A stretch of DNA of 64,000 nt from Mucilaginibacter flavus (GCF_030409315.1 NZ_JAUFPS010000096.1:1-64000); one strand, 5' to 3'; positions 1 through 9,624 are shown, counted from the stretch's first letter. Translations and numbers: made by a program. Notes: generated by a model from the letters alone, not told the origin.

Positions 1-207
1 ATCTTACCAACATAAAATGTGAACAAACACCGAAAATAAAAATAAAAATCCACTTATAAGGTTTCGAACACTCAAGGGTGTAAACCCATCGCTATCCGGA
101 AAACCGATAATCAGGTTTCAGAAAAATTCTGATAATTCTTTAATTCGATAAATTCCGGTTCAGAAAAAAATCAAATAATTAAAACAAAAGCCCCAAAGTG
201 CAATTCA

Positions 208-270
208 CCACTGACCACTGACCACTGACCACTGACCACTGACCACTGACCACTGACCACTGACCACTGA
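208..270. repeat. heptanucleotide tandem repeat, 9 perfect copies
   Basis: Nine uninterrupted copies of the 7-mer CCACTGA run up to the stop codon of the next gene. The unit length is not a multiple of three and lies outside coding sequence, so copy number can change without damaging the protein. Bases 1-207 before it are AT-rich and show no gene. Confidence 0.97.
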
Positions 271-1014
271 CTATTCAATAATTATTATCCTCGGTTCATC
301 TAACGCGGCTTCAAAACCATTATCAATATCCATATACTGTTTAAAGTTCTGTACGTCCTGATCTACCATTTTTTTGAAGATCGGATTTAAAACTTTAGCA
401 ATACCTGCTCCAACGCCGCCCGCCGGAGGTTGGTAGCTAATTACAATATCCACCACGGTACCTTTCCCATCAATAGAATCCTGGAAACGTACTTTACCGG
501 CATTGTTAATAACCGAATCGGGCAATGAACTCCAGCCAATCATTTCATTGGGTTCGTCTTTAACAATCTCGGCGTGCCAGCTTACCGTGGCTACATCTGC
601 AGGCAATTTTAGTACCCATTGTGAATATTGAGAATCGATAACCTCCACACTTTCCAGGTGTTTCATAAACAATGGCAGATTATCAAGCTTACGCCAAAAA
701 TTATAAACCTTGTGCCGCGGCTGGTTTACCGTAAACGACGACCGAATGTTTACATTAATTGGGCTGGTAGATAATTTACCAATGCGTTTATACAGTTCAC
801 AATGCCCTGTAATGCCCCGGTTTAAAAGATAACCGCCCGCGCCGATTTTCAAAATACTTGAAAACGGATTTGAAAAAATATTTTTAAATCCCGACCACCC
901 CAGTTTTACACCGCCAATTACCGATGTATAACGCTCCGGCCAGTTCAGATTTATCCTGTCGTCGCCATATAATACGGGGTAGTTGTCGGTATATTCAATT
1001 ATTGTGCTTGCCAT
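271..1014 (-). CDS. SRPBCC family protein with N-terminal Gly-rich segment
   Basis: 247 residues. Residues about 1-80 form a short segment with a hydrophobic Gly-rich stretch (SSILKIGAGGYLLNRGITG) that resembles DUF2892-type inner-membrane segments. Residues about 85-230 look like a polyketide cyclase/dehydrase (SRPBCC) domain, with the typical opening 'RSSFTVNQPRHKVYNFWRKLDNLP' pattern in part, and later 'GWSSLPDSVINNAGKVRF'. Such proteins bind hydrophobic ligands or lipids in a deep cavity; the ligand here is unknown. It stands alone, with the heptamer repeat immediately after its stop codon. Confidence 0.8.
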   Translation of the reverse strand: MASTIIEYTDNYPVLYGDDRINLNWPERYTSVIGGVKLGWSGFKNIFSNPFSSILKIGAGGYLLNRGITGHCELYKRIGKLSTSPINVNIRSSFTVNQPRHKVYNFWRKLDNLPLFMKHLESVEVIDSQYSQWVLKLPADVATVSWHAEIVKDEPNEMIGWSSLPDSVINNAGKVRFQDSIDGKGTVVDIVISYQPPAGGVGAGIAKVLNPIFKKMVDQDVQNFKQYMDIDNGFEAALDEPRIIIIE

Positions 1015-1078
1015 GTTCGTTTAAATAGGTGTTAAATTTAAACGCCAAAAAGGGAGGTAAGTTTTGAGCAGTCGAATT

Positions 1079-2335
1079 TTATTTAACCATTCTGTAATTA
1101 AATTTAAATTTGATTAAATCAGAAGAGTGCTTCCTTTGTCTTTTCAGCTCATATTTATATATCACCTGGCCCAGGTTTTTCAAAAAGGGAAGGCAAACGG
1201 TAGCGTATTCGTATTTATTATCGTTGTAAACACCATCTTCGTTTGATTGTACAACTGCGGTCAGCATAAATTCTACGTTATGTTTGGTATCCACGATGTA
1301 GGCATTGTCGATATCGTAGCCATAACTATCGCCATATTTATTAAAAATCCTGATGTCGGGGTTGATCACCGCGGCGCTGTCGGCGCCATAAAAAAGCAGC
1401 TTGCTCATAGCCGGGTAATTTTGCGGCCTGTTGTAAGTTGGCTTCACACTTTCGGTAGGGTACATGCTCATGTATTTATAAATGAGTTGGTAATCATCGG
1501 GCATTAAATTAAACCGTTGCGCCTTTGGGAATATCTCCGGGAACAATAATCGTTTTAATACGGCCTGCTGATCTGCAATAGTATAAACATTTTTCTGGCT
1601 AAAGTCGAAAGGTTTGTTTACCAGGCGATCACTGCTATCTAAGTAGGCTTTTCCTTGCAGCATGTTGTCAAGGTGCATGGGATAATCCAAACTATCGTAC
1701 AAGGCCGGCTTCTTGTAAGTTAATTGACTGCCATTATAAAAAGCTACCGGGTTGGTATGCCTGGTACTTTCGCCGGCGTCGCCAACGGCAAGCCTGCCCA
1801 CTATACGGGTATTGGTTAGTCCGTACTTTTTTAGTTTCTGGTTGATTTCGGCGCGGCCGGTAAATTCATACAGCCTATTGTAAGCATCATTATCACTTAC
1901 CAGCAATATCTTTTTGATATAATTTTCAATAGACGGAAGGCCGTTTACCGATGAGGTATCCTTGTTCACCTTAGTTTGCCCGGCAAAAGAGCTGTCGGTT
2001 ATCATGGTTGACAGTTTAGTTAGACCTTCAATTTTCAATTCGTTGATCTTCTCTAAAGCAAAAATCAAAGTAGGCAGCTTTACAGTGCTGGCTGGGTAAA
2101 AATATCGTTTAGCATTAAGGCGATAACTGTATGATTTGAAATGCGGTATATTGTTTTTATCCCTGTTTACCTGGGTGTAAAGTATTTGCACTTCGTTTTG
2201 GGTTGGGTGCTTTAAAATTCCGCTAAATAATTCGGGGTGGGATTGAAGTAAGCTTTTCAACAGCACGGTATCGGTACTTTGTGCCGTTGCCGCGTAATTT
2301 ATCATCATAAATAAAAAAATCAACCGGTATTTCAT
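1079..2335 (-). CDS. exported serine hydrolase, class A beta-lactamase-like
   Basis: 418 residues from the ATG at 2335. An upstream in-frame start would remove the signal peptide from the N-terminus and run into the divergent gene, so I prefer MKYRLIFLFMMINYAATAQ as the start, a clear signal peptide. The penicillin-recognising fold is indicated by an SxxK motif (STVK, Ser about residue 83, preceded by FYPA) and an SDN triad (about residue 147). This fits a Bacteroidota serine hydrolase of the beta-lactamase/transpeptidase superfamily acting in the periplasm. The conserved KTG-type third motif is not obvious, so true beta-lactam hydrolysis is uncertain. It is divergent from the gene at 2370, with a gap of only 34 bp. 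Confidence 0.8.
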   Translation of the reverse strand: MKYRLIFLFMMINYAATAQSTDTVLLKSLLQSHPELFSGILKHPTQNEVQILYTQVNRDKNNIPHFKSYSYRLNAKRYFYPASTVKLPTLIFALEKINELKIEGLTKLSTMITDSSFAGQTKVNKDTSSVNGLPSIENYIKKILLVSDNDAYNRLYEFTGRAEINQKLKKYGLTNTRIVGRLAVGDAGESTRHTNPVAFYNGSQLTYKKPALYDSLDYPMHLDNMLQGKAYLDSSDRLVNKPFDFSQKNVYTIADQQAVLKRLLFPEIFPKAQRFNLMPDDYQLIYKYMSMYPTESVKPTYNRPQNYPAMSKLLFYGADSAAVINPDIRIFNKYGDSYGYDIDNAYIVDTKHNVEFMLTAVVQSNEDGVYNDNKYEYATVCLPFLKNLGQVIYKYELKRQRKHSSDLIKFKFNYRMVK

Positions 2336-2369
2336 GCCTATATTTATATCAAATTTATTCCTTGCTACC

Positions 2370-2924
2370 ATGATAAAAACCATTAAAGACTTTAATCCAG
2401 CTAAAATTAAAGATTTAGAGGGATTATACACTTATGGCGCATATAAAGATGGCTATAACCTAACCACCAGTCTTGATAACAAAGCAAAAGCCGACTTTGA
2501 TCAGCAGATAATTAACGAGATAGTATTGTGGAAAGTAAACCGCTATGTTAACGTTGAAAATGCCGATTGGATGGATGATTTTAATAAACTCAAATTCATT
2601 GACGAACTGGATGGCAATCAAACGTTTGTTAAAAGTATTTTAAGTAAAATGCTCAAAACTCATGGCATCAGGCTACCTATGGCCAGTACTATGCTGCGGT
2701 TTCGTAATCCCAACGTTTTCCAGATTATTGATGTACGCACATTTAGGGTAATTTATGGTGATGACGCGCAAAAGAAAAAAATAATGGATGCTAATGACGA
2801 TAACAGCATCGAGCTTTATTTTGAATACCTGCTCACCTTAAAAAAAGTATGTGCCGAAAAGGGAATAGTTTTTAGCGATGCCGACAGGATTCTTTATCAG
2901 TATGATATTGAGGAGAATAAATAA
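2370..2924 (+). CDS. small HhH-like protein of unknown function
   Basis: 184 residues, taking the ATG of MIKTIKDFNP; the earlier in-frame ATG at 2334 overlaps the start of the divergent hydrolase. The central stretch 'GIRLPMASTMLRFRNPN' followed by 'IIDVRTFRVIYG' resembles helix-hairpin-helix regions of DNA glycosylase-like proteins, in which a Gly-rich hairpin precedes a catalytic Asp (here Asp of IIDVR). I do not recognise a named family. It is hydrophilic, with no signal peptide or membrane segment. It is convergent with the lipoprotein gene at 3033, with a long inverted repeat between them. Confidence 0.7.
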   Translation: MIKTIKDFNPAKIKDLEGLYTYGAYKDGYNLTTSLDNKAKADFDQQIINEIVLWKVNRYVNVENADWMDDFNKLKFIDELDGNQTFVKSILSKMLKTHGIRLPMASTMLRFRNPNVFQIIDVRTFRVIYGDDAQKKKIMDANDDNSIELYFEYLLTLKKVCAEKGIVFSDADRILYQYDIEENK

Positions 2925-2925
2925 G

Positions 2926-3027
2926 AATTTTACTAATTGGAGCGAATGAGAACAAATTCGTTTAAATTGATTCGATCAGTTTTATCTCAAATCAAATTAG
3001 GGCCAATTCGCTCCAATTAGTAAAATT
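2926..3027. terminator. 22-bp perfect inverted repeat between convergent genes
   Basis: Arms at 2926-2947 and 3006-3027 are perfectly complementary (22/22), with a 58-base spacer that itself holds short complementary pieces. It sits exactly between two convergent stop codons, so both transcripts could end in the hairpin. Confidence 0.85.
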
Positions 3028-3032
3028 AATGT

Positions 3033-4130
3033 TTAATGAAACACCGGAGTTGCCGGGTAAAGATAACCTGTAAAAGGAATATCTTTAATTAAGGCGCTGG
3101 TGATAGGGTTATAAAATGCCAGATCGTTAACAGAATCATTTACACCATAGCCCGATTTGATGATATTAACTACCAGTTGGTTAGTTGCCGGGTTGTAAGC
3201 AACACCTGCACCATAAGTTATTTTTCCCGCTGGTAAAGTAATAAAAGGCCCGGTTAATAAAGCAGGAATGCCATCAGTGTATTTGTATATCAGGTTAGCG
3301 CCCTGATAAAGGTCGTTTTTAGCTATGTATACGGTTAGGTCGGTGGTTGAGGCAGTAATTGAACCCGGATGCCATGCGCCCCAGGTATCATTTACTGTAA
3401 ACGGAAGCGCTACAGTAGTTGTGGCCAGGGTAGCACTGTTAATTTTTACCAGCGATGTACCACCCGCAGCCCAAACCGAACCATCAAAGGTTTTAGCGAA
3501 ACCAACACTTAAGCCCGGGATTTTTTTAGCTACCGAATAGTCGGCCGCGTTTAAGATCACAACGCCATCAGTTTCTGTTTCGATAAAAATATAGTTACCT
3601 ACTTTAATCATATCGCCGGCCTGGCCGGTTACACCTGCCAGTTTGCCACCCAATGCAAGAGTTTGCAAGGTGATAGGATATACGCCGTTACCTGTACTTA
3701 CAAGGCCTTTAGTTGCATCAACACCTAAAAAAGCGCGCCAATCATTGGTTGGTGCCGAGGCTATCCTGCCGGTTTCTTTTAATGTTGAGGCATCGGTTAC
3801 TACCAATGGACCACCTGATTTTGACAGCAGGTATAATTTGCTGTTATACACCGTACCAAACTCCAGAGTTGTTACAGCTGTACCAAGCTTTAAACCGCTG
3901 TTTTCGGTAGTAAAAATGCTATCGGTAGTGGTTTGTGTTTCGGTACTGTAAAAACTTACAGAACCTGTAGCGTGACCGTACCAGCCTTCGTTAACCACAA
4001 AAAAACCCTGGTCATATTTTCCATGTCCTTCGGGTACAATTTTATGATCCTTGTGACAGGAGGTTATGGTTACCAGCAGTATAGCCGGCAACATAAAAAG
4101 TAATAATCTGGAGGTAATTGATTTTTTCAT
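3033..4130 (-). CDS. BtuG-like beta-propeller surface lipoprotein (copy 3)
   Basis: 365 residues. A lipoprotein signal ends in 'LLVTITSC', then 'GKYDQGFFVVNEGWYGHATGSVSFY', followed by repeats with YVNTE/ WAAGG-type blades typical of DUF5074/YncE-like seven-bladed propellers. In Bacteroidetes, BtuG is such a propeller: it sits on the outer face of BtuB and captures cobalamin. This is the last gene of the riboswitch operon, 12 bp after its close paralogue. The two share long blocks (for example 'NEGWYGHGTG/ATG' and 'GSITASTT'), so they arose by tandem duplication. Specific binding to B12 is inferred from family and context. Confidence 0.8.
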   Translation of the reverse strand: MKKSITSRLLLFMLPAILLVTITSCHKDHKIVPEGHGKYDQGFFVVNEGWYGHATGSVSFYSTETQTTTDSIFTTENSGLKLGTAVTTLEFGTVYNSKLYLLSKSGGPLVVTDASTLKETGRIASAPTNDWRAFLGVDATKGLVSTGNGVYPITLQTLALGGKLAGVTGQAGDMIKVGNYIFIETETDGVVILNAADYSVAKKIPGLSVGFAKTFDGSVWAAGGTSLVKINSATLATTTVALPFTVNDTWGAWHPGSITASTTDLTVYIAKNDLYQGANLIYKYTDGIPALLTGPFITLPAGKITYGAGVAYNPATNQLVVNIIKSGYGVNDSVNDLAFYNPITSALIKDIPFTGYLYPATPVFH

Positions 4131-4142
4131 ATTGGTGTTAAA

Positions 4143-5282
4143 TTAGTGAAATACTACGATAGATGGAAAAAAGTAACCGTTATACGCTACATCATTGATC
4201 AAAGCACCCGTAGTTGCGTTGTAAAAACAAAGGTCGTTAAAGCTAAAGTTAGTTGTAAAGCCAGAGTGAACGGTGTTAACAATGAGTTGATTATGAGCAG
4301 GATCATAACCAATGCCCGAGCCATATAACTCACGCCCCGTTGCAACAGTTAAAAACGGTGTGGTAAATGATGCGCTGTTAGCTGCCGTATACTTGTAAAC
4401 ATTGGTACCGCCAGAGCTTGTAGCGTTTTGGGCGATAAACACAGCATTTTCTGTAGTGGACGCAGTGATAGATCCCGGGTGCCAGGCCGACCATGATCCA
4501 TAAATTGAGAACGGAATAGTTACGGTAGTTGTAGTTAAGGTAGATGGATCAATGCGTACAAGCTGCGTGCCGCCGGCTGCCCAAATAGCGCCATCCGGAG
4601 TACGTGCAAACGCGCAAAGCATGCCGCTTATAGTTTTGGCAACAGCATATGTTGAAGCATCCAGTACAACTACGCCATTGGTTTGCGATAATACAAATAC
4701 ATAGTTGCCCGCTTTAATCATGTCGCCAACCTGTCCGGTAACTGTGGTTAATTTAGTGCCAAGCGCCAAAGTTTGCAGGTTAACCGGGTAAATGCCCGAG
4801 TTGGTGCTGATTAATCCTTTAGTAGTATCTATCCCCACAAAAGCCCGGAAATCGTTACCGCTTTTAGCAGCTATGCGGTTAATTTCAACCAGGGTATGGG
4901 AGTTAGCAACCACAAACGGACCGCCAACTTTGCTTACCAAAAACAACTTATCGTTAAAAATAGTACCGTATTGCAAAGTGCTTGATGTAGGGTTAAGGTT
5001 TTTACCGGGATTCTCTTTAGTGAAAGTGCTATCGGCAATAGTACCAGTAGCAAAATTGTAGAAACTTACATTGCCGGTTCCGTGCCCGTACCAGCCTTCG
5101 TTAATAATAAAGAAGCCGTTATCATATTTGGCGGTGCCGTTAACTTTTAATTTGCTATTTGTAGCGTTGGTAATAGTTTGGGGCGCGCTGTTATCTTTTT
5201 GACAGGAGCTGATAACACTTGCCGCAAACAGCACGACAGCTAAAGGCAAGGCTTTAATAAAGTGAGATGTTTTGGTGTTCAT
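4143..5282 (-). CDS. BtuG-like beta-propeller surface lipoprotein (copy 2)
   Basis: 379 residues, lipoprotein signal ending 'AASVISSC'. Same architecture as the following gene: 'FFIINEGWYGHGTGNVSFYNF' near the N-terminus, then propeller blades such as 'GAIWAAGGTQLVRID' and 'WHPGSITASTTENAVFIA'. Paralogue of the downstream gene and more distant from the 382-residue propeller at 6286. Predicted to be anchored in the outer membrane and exposed on the cell surface, where it would hand cobalamin or a related corrinoid to the receptor. Gap to the upstream gene is 37 bp, consistent with one transcript. Confidence 0.8.
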   Translation of the reverse strand: MNTKTSHFIKALPLAVVLFAASVISSCQKDNSAPQTITNATNSKLKVNGTAKYDNGFFIINEGWYGHGTGNVSFYNFATGTIADSTFTKENPGKNLNPTSSTLQYGTIFNDKLFLVSKVGGPFVVANSHTLVEINRIAAKSGNDFRAFVGIDTTKGLISTNSGIYPVNLQTLALGTKLTTVTGQVGDMIKAGNYVFVLSQTNGVVVLDASTYAVAKTISGMLCAFARTPDGAIWAAGGTQLVRIDPSTLTTTTVTIPFSIYGSWSAWHPGSITASTTENAVFIAQNATSSGGTNVYKYTAANSASFTTPFLTVATGRELYGSGIGYDPAHNQLIVNTVHSGFTTNFSFNDLCFYNATTGALINDVAYNGYFFPSIVVFH

Positions 5283-5319
5283 TTATTTAGATTTGGTTTT
5301 AGATAGATTTGTGTTGTTA

Positions 5320-6210
5320 TTATGGCTTCAATAAACTCAAGTCCGCCGCACCGGTAAATTCGGTTGATTGCTCGCCAAGCCAGCCCATGTTGGCCAATAT
5401 GCCTGTTTGTACTTTTATAAAGTCGATACCCTTAAGTGTTACCGGGTTTCCTTTGGCATCAATAGCACTGGCAATATCAATTTGATCGCCGCCGGCGCTA
5501 TTATCACCATAACCGTAATCAAAAGAGGCACTGGTAATATATGATGGATCATCCATGTTGATATTGCTTGATGGTAGCAAGGTACCAGTGTAAGTAGCCG
5601 TGTTGCCCTTTATGCCGAGCGGAAAGTATGGGTGTACGTTATAAATATTAGTTTGTACAACACCCGTGTTGCCTTTATTATCTTTCCATGGCACGCTGCA
5701 GGTGTCGCAAGCGGGCCTGGTATAGGTTACCGAGTAATTGCGGGTGTAGCCATCTTTGTAATAAGCACTGCCTTTTATTTCATACCAGGTATCATCGGGC
5801 TTGCCGTTACCGTTGGTATCCTGCATTACCCAAATTACACCGGGCTCAGCAAAATTTGCAAAAGCATTGCCGTAAACTACAAAGTCTTTTTTGCCGTCAA
5901 CATCCATAACGGTATGGTCAAAGCCAACCACAATATAACCACCCCAGGCGCCTAAACTTACCAGGCCCTGGTCGGTTTTTAAAGTTGCTTTGGCGGCGTT
6001 TGTATCGGCAAGGGTAGTGTTAATGAACTGGCCTGGTGCAGGGTTAAAATCAAACAAGGCAGTAACATAAGCATTGCTTGAGGCCGTAGTAGGGTGGATG
6101 GTTACTGTTGGCGCAACAACGACAGGCTTATCCTTAGTACAGGAGGCCAAGGCTCCAATACCCAACAAAAGCGCTACCGCAAGATTTCTTTTTAAGTTAG
6201 TTTCGATCAT
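5320..6210 (-). CDS. cell-surface lipoprotein of cobalamin operon
   Basis: 296 residues with a lipoprotein signal (LLLGIGALASC). The mature part is Gly/Asp/Asn/Tyr-rich, with 'GFDHTVMDVDGKKDFVVYGNAF', 'MQDTNGNGKPDDTWYEIKGS' and a Cys pair 'ACDTC'. The DxNxDGxxD-like loops suggest calcium binding. I recognise it as a type often annotated 'cell surface protein' next to BtuB/DUF5074 genes in Bacteroidetes, but cannot name the fold. The operon position implies a surface role in corrinoid capture, possibly comparable to the BtuH-type B12-binding proteins; that is inference. Confidence 0.7.
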   Translation of the reverse strand: MIETNLKRNLAVALLLGIGALASCTKDKPVVVAPTVTIHPTTASSNAYVTALFDFNPAPGQFINTTLADTNAAKATLKTDQGLVSLGAWGGYIVVGFDHTVMDVDGKKDFVVYGNAFANFAEPGVIWVMQDTNGNGKPDDTWYEIKGSAYYKDGYTRNYSVTYTRPACDTCSVPWKDNKGNTGVVQTNIYNVHPYFPLGIKGNTATYTGTLLPSSNINMDDPSYITSASFDYGYGDNSAGGDQIDIASAIDAKGNPVTLKGIDFIKVQTGILANMGWLGEQSTEFTGAADLSLLKP

Positions 6211-6285
6211 TTTTGGTTGATTTTATATGTAGATGAATTATTTCTTTTTAATAGGTAACTATTGATTTAAATCCTTATTGGACAG

Positions 6286-7434
6286 TTATTTATATGCAAA
6301 TGCAAAATGCCCAGGAATATCGCCAGTGATTGCCTGCCATTTCTTTTTACCCGATGGATCAAAAACATAAACCATACCTGGAGTTACATAGTCTTTAGCA
6401 TCGGTTACCAAAACCTCTTTGGTATAGGGGTTTACAGCAATGCCGTAAGGCACTTTTATTAACGCCTCGGTGCCATCGGTAATAAATTTGGTATTGAGCA
6501 CAGTCTCATCCTTAACGTTAAGCATGCTGTAAGTTGTGGTATTTTTGCCGGTTTTATAGCTAAACTCGAAGCTGTACATATAGGCAGTATCATCGTCAAT
6601 CCAAAGGTTGCTCACCCCAAAATCAAACTCTTTTTTTACCGCATCGGTCTTTGTATCGATCACGAACAGTTTTGAAGGGATGTCATAATAGTCACCACGG
6701 GAGGTTACGTAGATGTCGCCATATTTATCGGCCTTAACCCGGTCAAGGTTTATCGCTACGTCTATACGCTTGATCTCGGTAAAAGAAGCCAGGTCAACCA
6801 CAGATACCGTACGTTCGTAATTCGGCGGACTATAGCCACCGGAATTAGCCACATACAATTTTTCGCCCACAATAGCCATTTCTTCGGGCTGTCGGCCAAC
6901 GGTAACCTTGCGGGTAATTTGCAAACTTGTGGTATCAATTTCATCTACAGCGCCATTTGGGGCTTTAGGATCGCCAACGGTACCTAAATAAGCGCTCACG
7001 TAAGCTTTACCATTATGAAAAGTAACGTACCTGCAATTGGCAATATTAACCTGGGTAATGCGCTTGCCTGTTGTAGCATTCAATACCTCAACCTTGTTTG
7101 AAACATTTACCACTACGTAAACTTTGTTCCCATAAATGCCAATGTCATTACCTACATCGCCCAGGCTTTTAACAATGTCGGGATTCAGCTCGCCATAAAT
7201 GTTTTTATGGTACTTGCCGGTGGCGTAGTCAAAATAATCAAGGGAGGCTTTATTTGAGCCCATATTGCCCTCATTTAAAAGATAAAAACCTTTAATAGGA
7301 TTAACAGTAGTATCCGGAGGTGCAACTGGGGTTACAACCTCTTTAACAGGGCCGGTATCTTTACGGCAGGAGCTATATGCAAGCACCAAAATGGCAGGCA
7401 GCAGATAAAGCAATTTTTGACTAATGTTTTTCAT
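6286..7434 (-). CDS. BtuG-like YncE/DUF5074 beta-propeller lipoprotein (copy 1)
   Basis: 382 residues, lipoprotein signal ending 'LVLAYSSC'. Blades carry repeated 'VYVVVNVSNKVEVLNATTGK', 'PEEMAIVGEKLYVANSGG' and 'PYGIAVNPYTKEVLVTDA' patterns, classic for YncE-like propellers. It begins 9 bp after the receptor stop codon, so it is translationally close to btuB, as BtuG genes are in Bacteroides. Of the three propellers here it is the most likely functional BtuG orthologue. Expected location: outer leaflet of the outer membrane, capping the receptor. Confidence 0.85.
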   Translation of the reverse strand: MKNISQKLLYLLPAILVLAYSSCRKDTGPVKEVVTPVAPPDTTVNPIKGFYLLNEGNMGSNKASLDYFDYATGKYHKNIYGELNPDIVKSLGDVGNDIGIYGNKVYVVVNVSNKVEVLNATTGKRITQVNIANCRYVTFHNGKAYVSAYLGTVGDPKAPNGAVDEIDTTSLQITRKVTVGRQPEEMAIVGEKLYVANSGGYSPPNYERTVSVVDLASFTEIKRIDVAINLDRVKADKYGDIYVTSRGDYYDIPSKLFVIDTKTDAVKKEFDFGVSNLWIDDDTAYMYSFEFSYKTGKNTTTYSMLNVKDETVLNTKFITDGTEALIKVPYGIAVNPYTKEVLVTDAKDYVTPGMVYVFDPSGKKKWQAITGDIPGHFAFAYK

Positions 7435-7443
7435 ATCGATATA

Positions 7444-9525
7444 TTAAAAACTTGAACTGATAGTAAAGCGATAATTACGCTTTGGCATAGGATAATTAAG
7501 GATTACATCATAATCCTGGTTAAATATGTTAATCACCTCGGCGGTTAGTTTTAATTTGTGTTTGTTGTAGCGCGTGCTGTAGGTGAAGCTGGCGTCGTGG
7601 GTGTAAAATGGCTGAATGTAATTTTCGGGGATGTTGGCTTTTGAGTCGTACCGCTCTCCGGTGTAAATATAACTATAGTTAAATGCCAGCTTATGCCACT
7701 CGGCACCCACCAATAGCGTGCCGCTGTTTACCGGTGTGTAGGGAATTTGCTGCCGGTAGTTAAAGTCGGTTTTATCGGTAACGTCGATAGCTTTTTGATA
7801 GGTGTAACTTATGCCTGTGTTAAGGTAGATATCTGATAGGAGTTTCCAGGTGGCTTGGGTGTTAATTTCAAGTCCTTTGATCTGTACTTTACCCAGGTTG
7901 TACATTGTCCACCGCGCAAGGTTAGTGCCAGGTACGGCTACAATTTTGTCGCTTACCTGGTTGTAATATGCATCTGTTTGAATAGCAAAATACACCAAAG
8001 CGCGTTTGTCTGAACTTTTGGTATAGGTTAAACCCAGGTCATACTGTTTAGTAAGTTCGGGCCTTAAAAAGGAGTTACCGATGAAGGTATAATACAGATC
8101 ATTAAAAGTTGGCAGCCTGAAAATGTTTTTATAAAAGCCGCGTACCCTAAAATCAGGATCGCTGAGTGGTTGCCAGGAAAGGAGCAGGGCAGGGGTAAGC
8201 TTACTCTTTTTGCCGGCTGCCGATAAGGTATCCACCAAGTCTTTTACAAATGTGCCCAATAAACTTGCCTGTAAACTAAAATGTTTAAAGTGCAGATCTG
8301 TTGCCGCGGCCGTTAATATGGTGTTACGTCGTGGATGTACAAAGCGATATTGAACGGTGTCGTTTTCCAGGGCGTTTAAAGTGTTAAACTGGTAATCTGC
8401 AGATAAGCCCACATCCCAAAATGAAGTAATGCGATATTTACCAGCGGCCGAAAAGTACAGTTCCTGCTCATCGTATTGATTTTCGAGCAATCCCCGCGTG
8501 GTGGTAATGTCGGGGTCGAAATAGTGGGTATGATCGTTGGAATATTTGCCGCTCAGCATCAGGCTGTATCCTTTGCCGAAGTTTTTATTATAGGTAGATT
8601 GTACAAAAATGTTCCTGTCCCTTTGGCGCTGTTTGTTATCAAACTTATTATTGACTACCGCGCCGGGTAAGCCTCTATCAGAATTATAAAGGTAGGCTTT
8701 TGCCGTCCATGAGCTGCTGTCTTTAAGTTTGCCATATATCCCGGCCTCGATACGCTGGGCATCTATATCGGCATTATGCCTTACCGCGCTGGTATCATAA
8801 ACGTGGTTGGTAGTCCTGAATTTATAACGACCATCGGCATGTATAATTTCGCCACTAATGCTGCTGTAAATGTTATCAGCTAATTTGTATTGCAATAACG
8901 CGGATGGATTAACAAGACCAAAAGAACCGGTTTTAAAACTTACTTTACCATTTACGCGACTGCCCGGTTCAAAATAAGGCTGCTTGGCTACAAGGTATAT
9001 GGAACTGCCGGATGCGAAACCCTTTGCCGGTTGGAAAATGGTGCTTTTTTGGCCGTTGTATAAGGCTATTTCCTCAATATTATCTAAAGAAAACTTACCT
9101 AAATCAACCTGCCCGTTTTGCGCGTTGCCAAACTCCACACCATCATAAAATACGGCCACATGATTAGTACCCAGGCTACGTACATTGATAGTTTTTAAAC
9201 CACCCACACCACCATAGTCTTTTACCTGTACACCCGAAAAAAAGCGGATAGCATCTGCAACAGAAAGGCTGTTTAGTTTTTCCAGTTCGGCACCTTTTAG
9301 CACCTGCACGGGTGTTGCCGAAGTATTGCGCGATGAAATACGACCGGCGCGTACGGATACCTCGTTAAGGGAGTGGGTTTTGATAGTGTCCTTTTTTACC
9401 CCGCTGCTATCGGCCCGATGAGATTGGGCAAACACTTTTATGCTGAACAGGCAAAAACCGGTTACAATGAAAATTAGAAATAAGTATTTGTAAAACTGCT
9501 GCAATATAATGCCCGTAAAAATCAA
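7444..9525 (-). CDS. btuB: TonB-dependent cobalamin receptor, BtuB-like
   Basis: About 693 residues, outer-membrane beta-barrel. Signal peptide 'YLFLIFIVTGFCLFSIKVFAQ', TonB-box-like 'LNEVSVRAG', then the plug domain ('PVQVLKGAELEKLNSLSVADAIRFFSGVQVKDYGG' region with 'NVRSLGTNHVAVFYDGVEFGNAQNGQ'), then a barrel ending in aromatic F (ISSSF). Specificity for cobalamin comes from the B12 riboswitch upstream and the BtuG-like genes downstream. No in-frame ATG lies between the upstream stop and the signal peptide: the start must be a TTG (9525 or 9504). It imports corrinoids using TonB-ExbBD energy. Confidence 0.92.
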   Translation of the reverse strand: MIFTGIILQQFYKYLFLIFIVTGFCLFSIKVFAQSHRADSSGVKKDTIKTHSLNEVSVRAGRISSRNTSATPVQVLKGAELEKLNSLSVADAIRFFSGVQVKDYGGVGGLKTINVRSLGTNHVAVFYDGVEFGNAQNGQVDLGKFSLDNIEEIALYNGQKSTIFQPAKGFASGSSIYLVAKQPYFEPGSRVNGKVSFKTGSFGLVNPSALLQYKLADNIYSSISGEIIHADGRYKFRTTNHVYDTSAVRHNADIDAQRIEAGIYGKLKDSSSWTAKAYLYNSDRGLPGAVVNNKFDNKQRQRDRNIFVQSTYNKNFGKGYSLMLSGKYSNDHTHYFDPDITTTRGLLENQYDEQELYFSAAGKYRITSFWDVGLSADYQFNTLNALENDTVQYRFVHPRRNTILTAAATDLHFKHFSLQASLLGTFVKDLVDTLSAAGKKSKLTPALLLSWQPLSDPDFRVRGFYKNIFRLPTFNDLYYTFIGNSFLRPELTKQYDLGLTYTKSSDKRALVYFAIQTDAYYNQVSDKIVAVPGTNLARWTMYNLGKVQIKGLEINTQATWKLLSDIYLNTGISYTYQKAIDVTDKTDFNYRQQIPYTPVNSGTLLVGAEWHKLAFNYSYIYTGERYDSKANIPENYIQPFYTHDASFTYSTRYNKHKLKLTAEVINIFNQDYDVILNYPMPKRNYRFTISSSF

Positions 9526-9624
9526 ACAAACAGCAAACGAGGTGTGAAAAACACAGAAAATGGAAATACGCCACGGGTATTCTCATTCCAGCTTCAATCC
9601 CCGAAAGCTATGAATTAATATGTG

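Noticed and set aside
208..270. CRISPR array
   Set aside because: The repeat unit is 7 bases with no spacers, so it is a simple tandem repeat.
9505..9584. Leader reading frame from an ATG at 9584 ahead of btuB
   Set aside because: It is out of frame with the receptor and overlaps it, encoding a Cys/Phe-rich string. It may be a leader, but the evidence is only the ATG.
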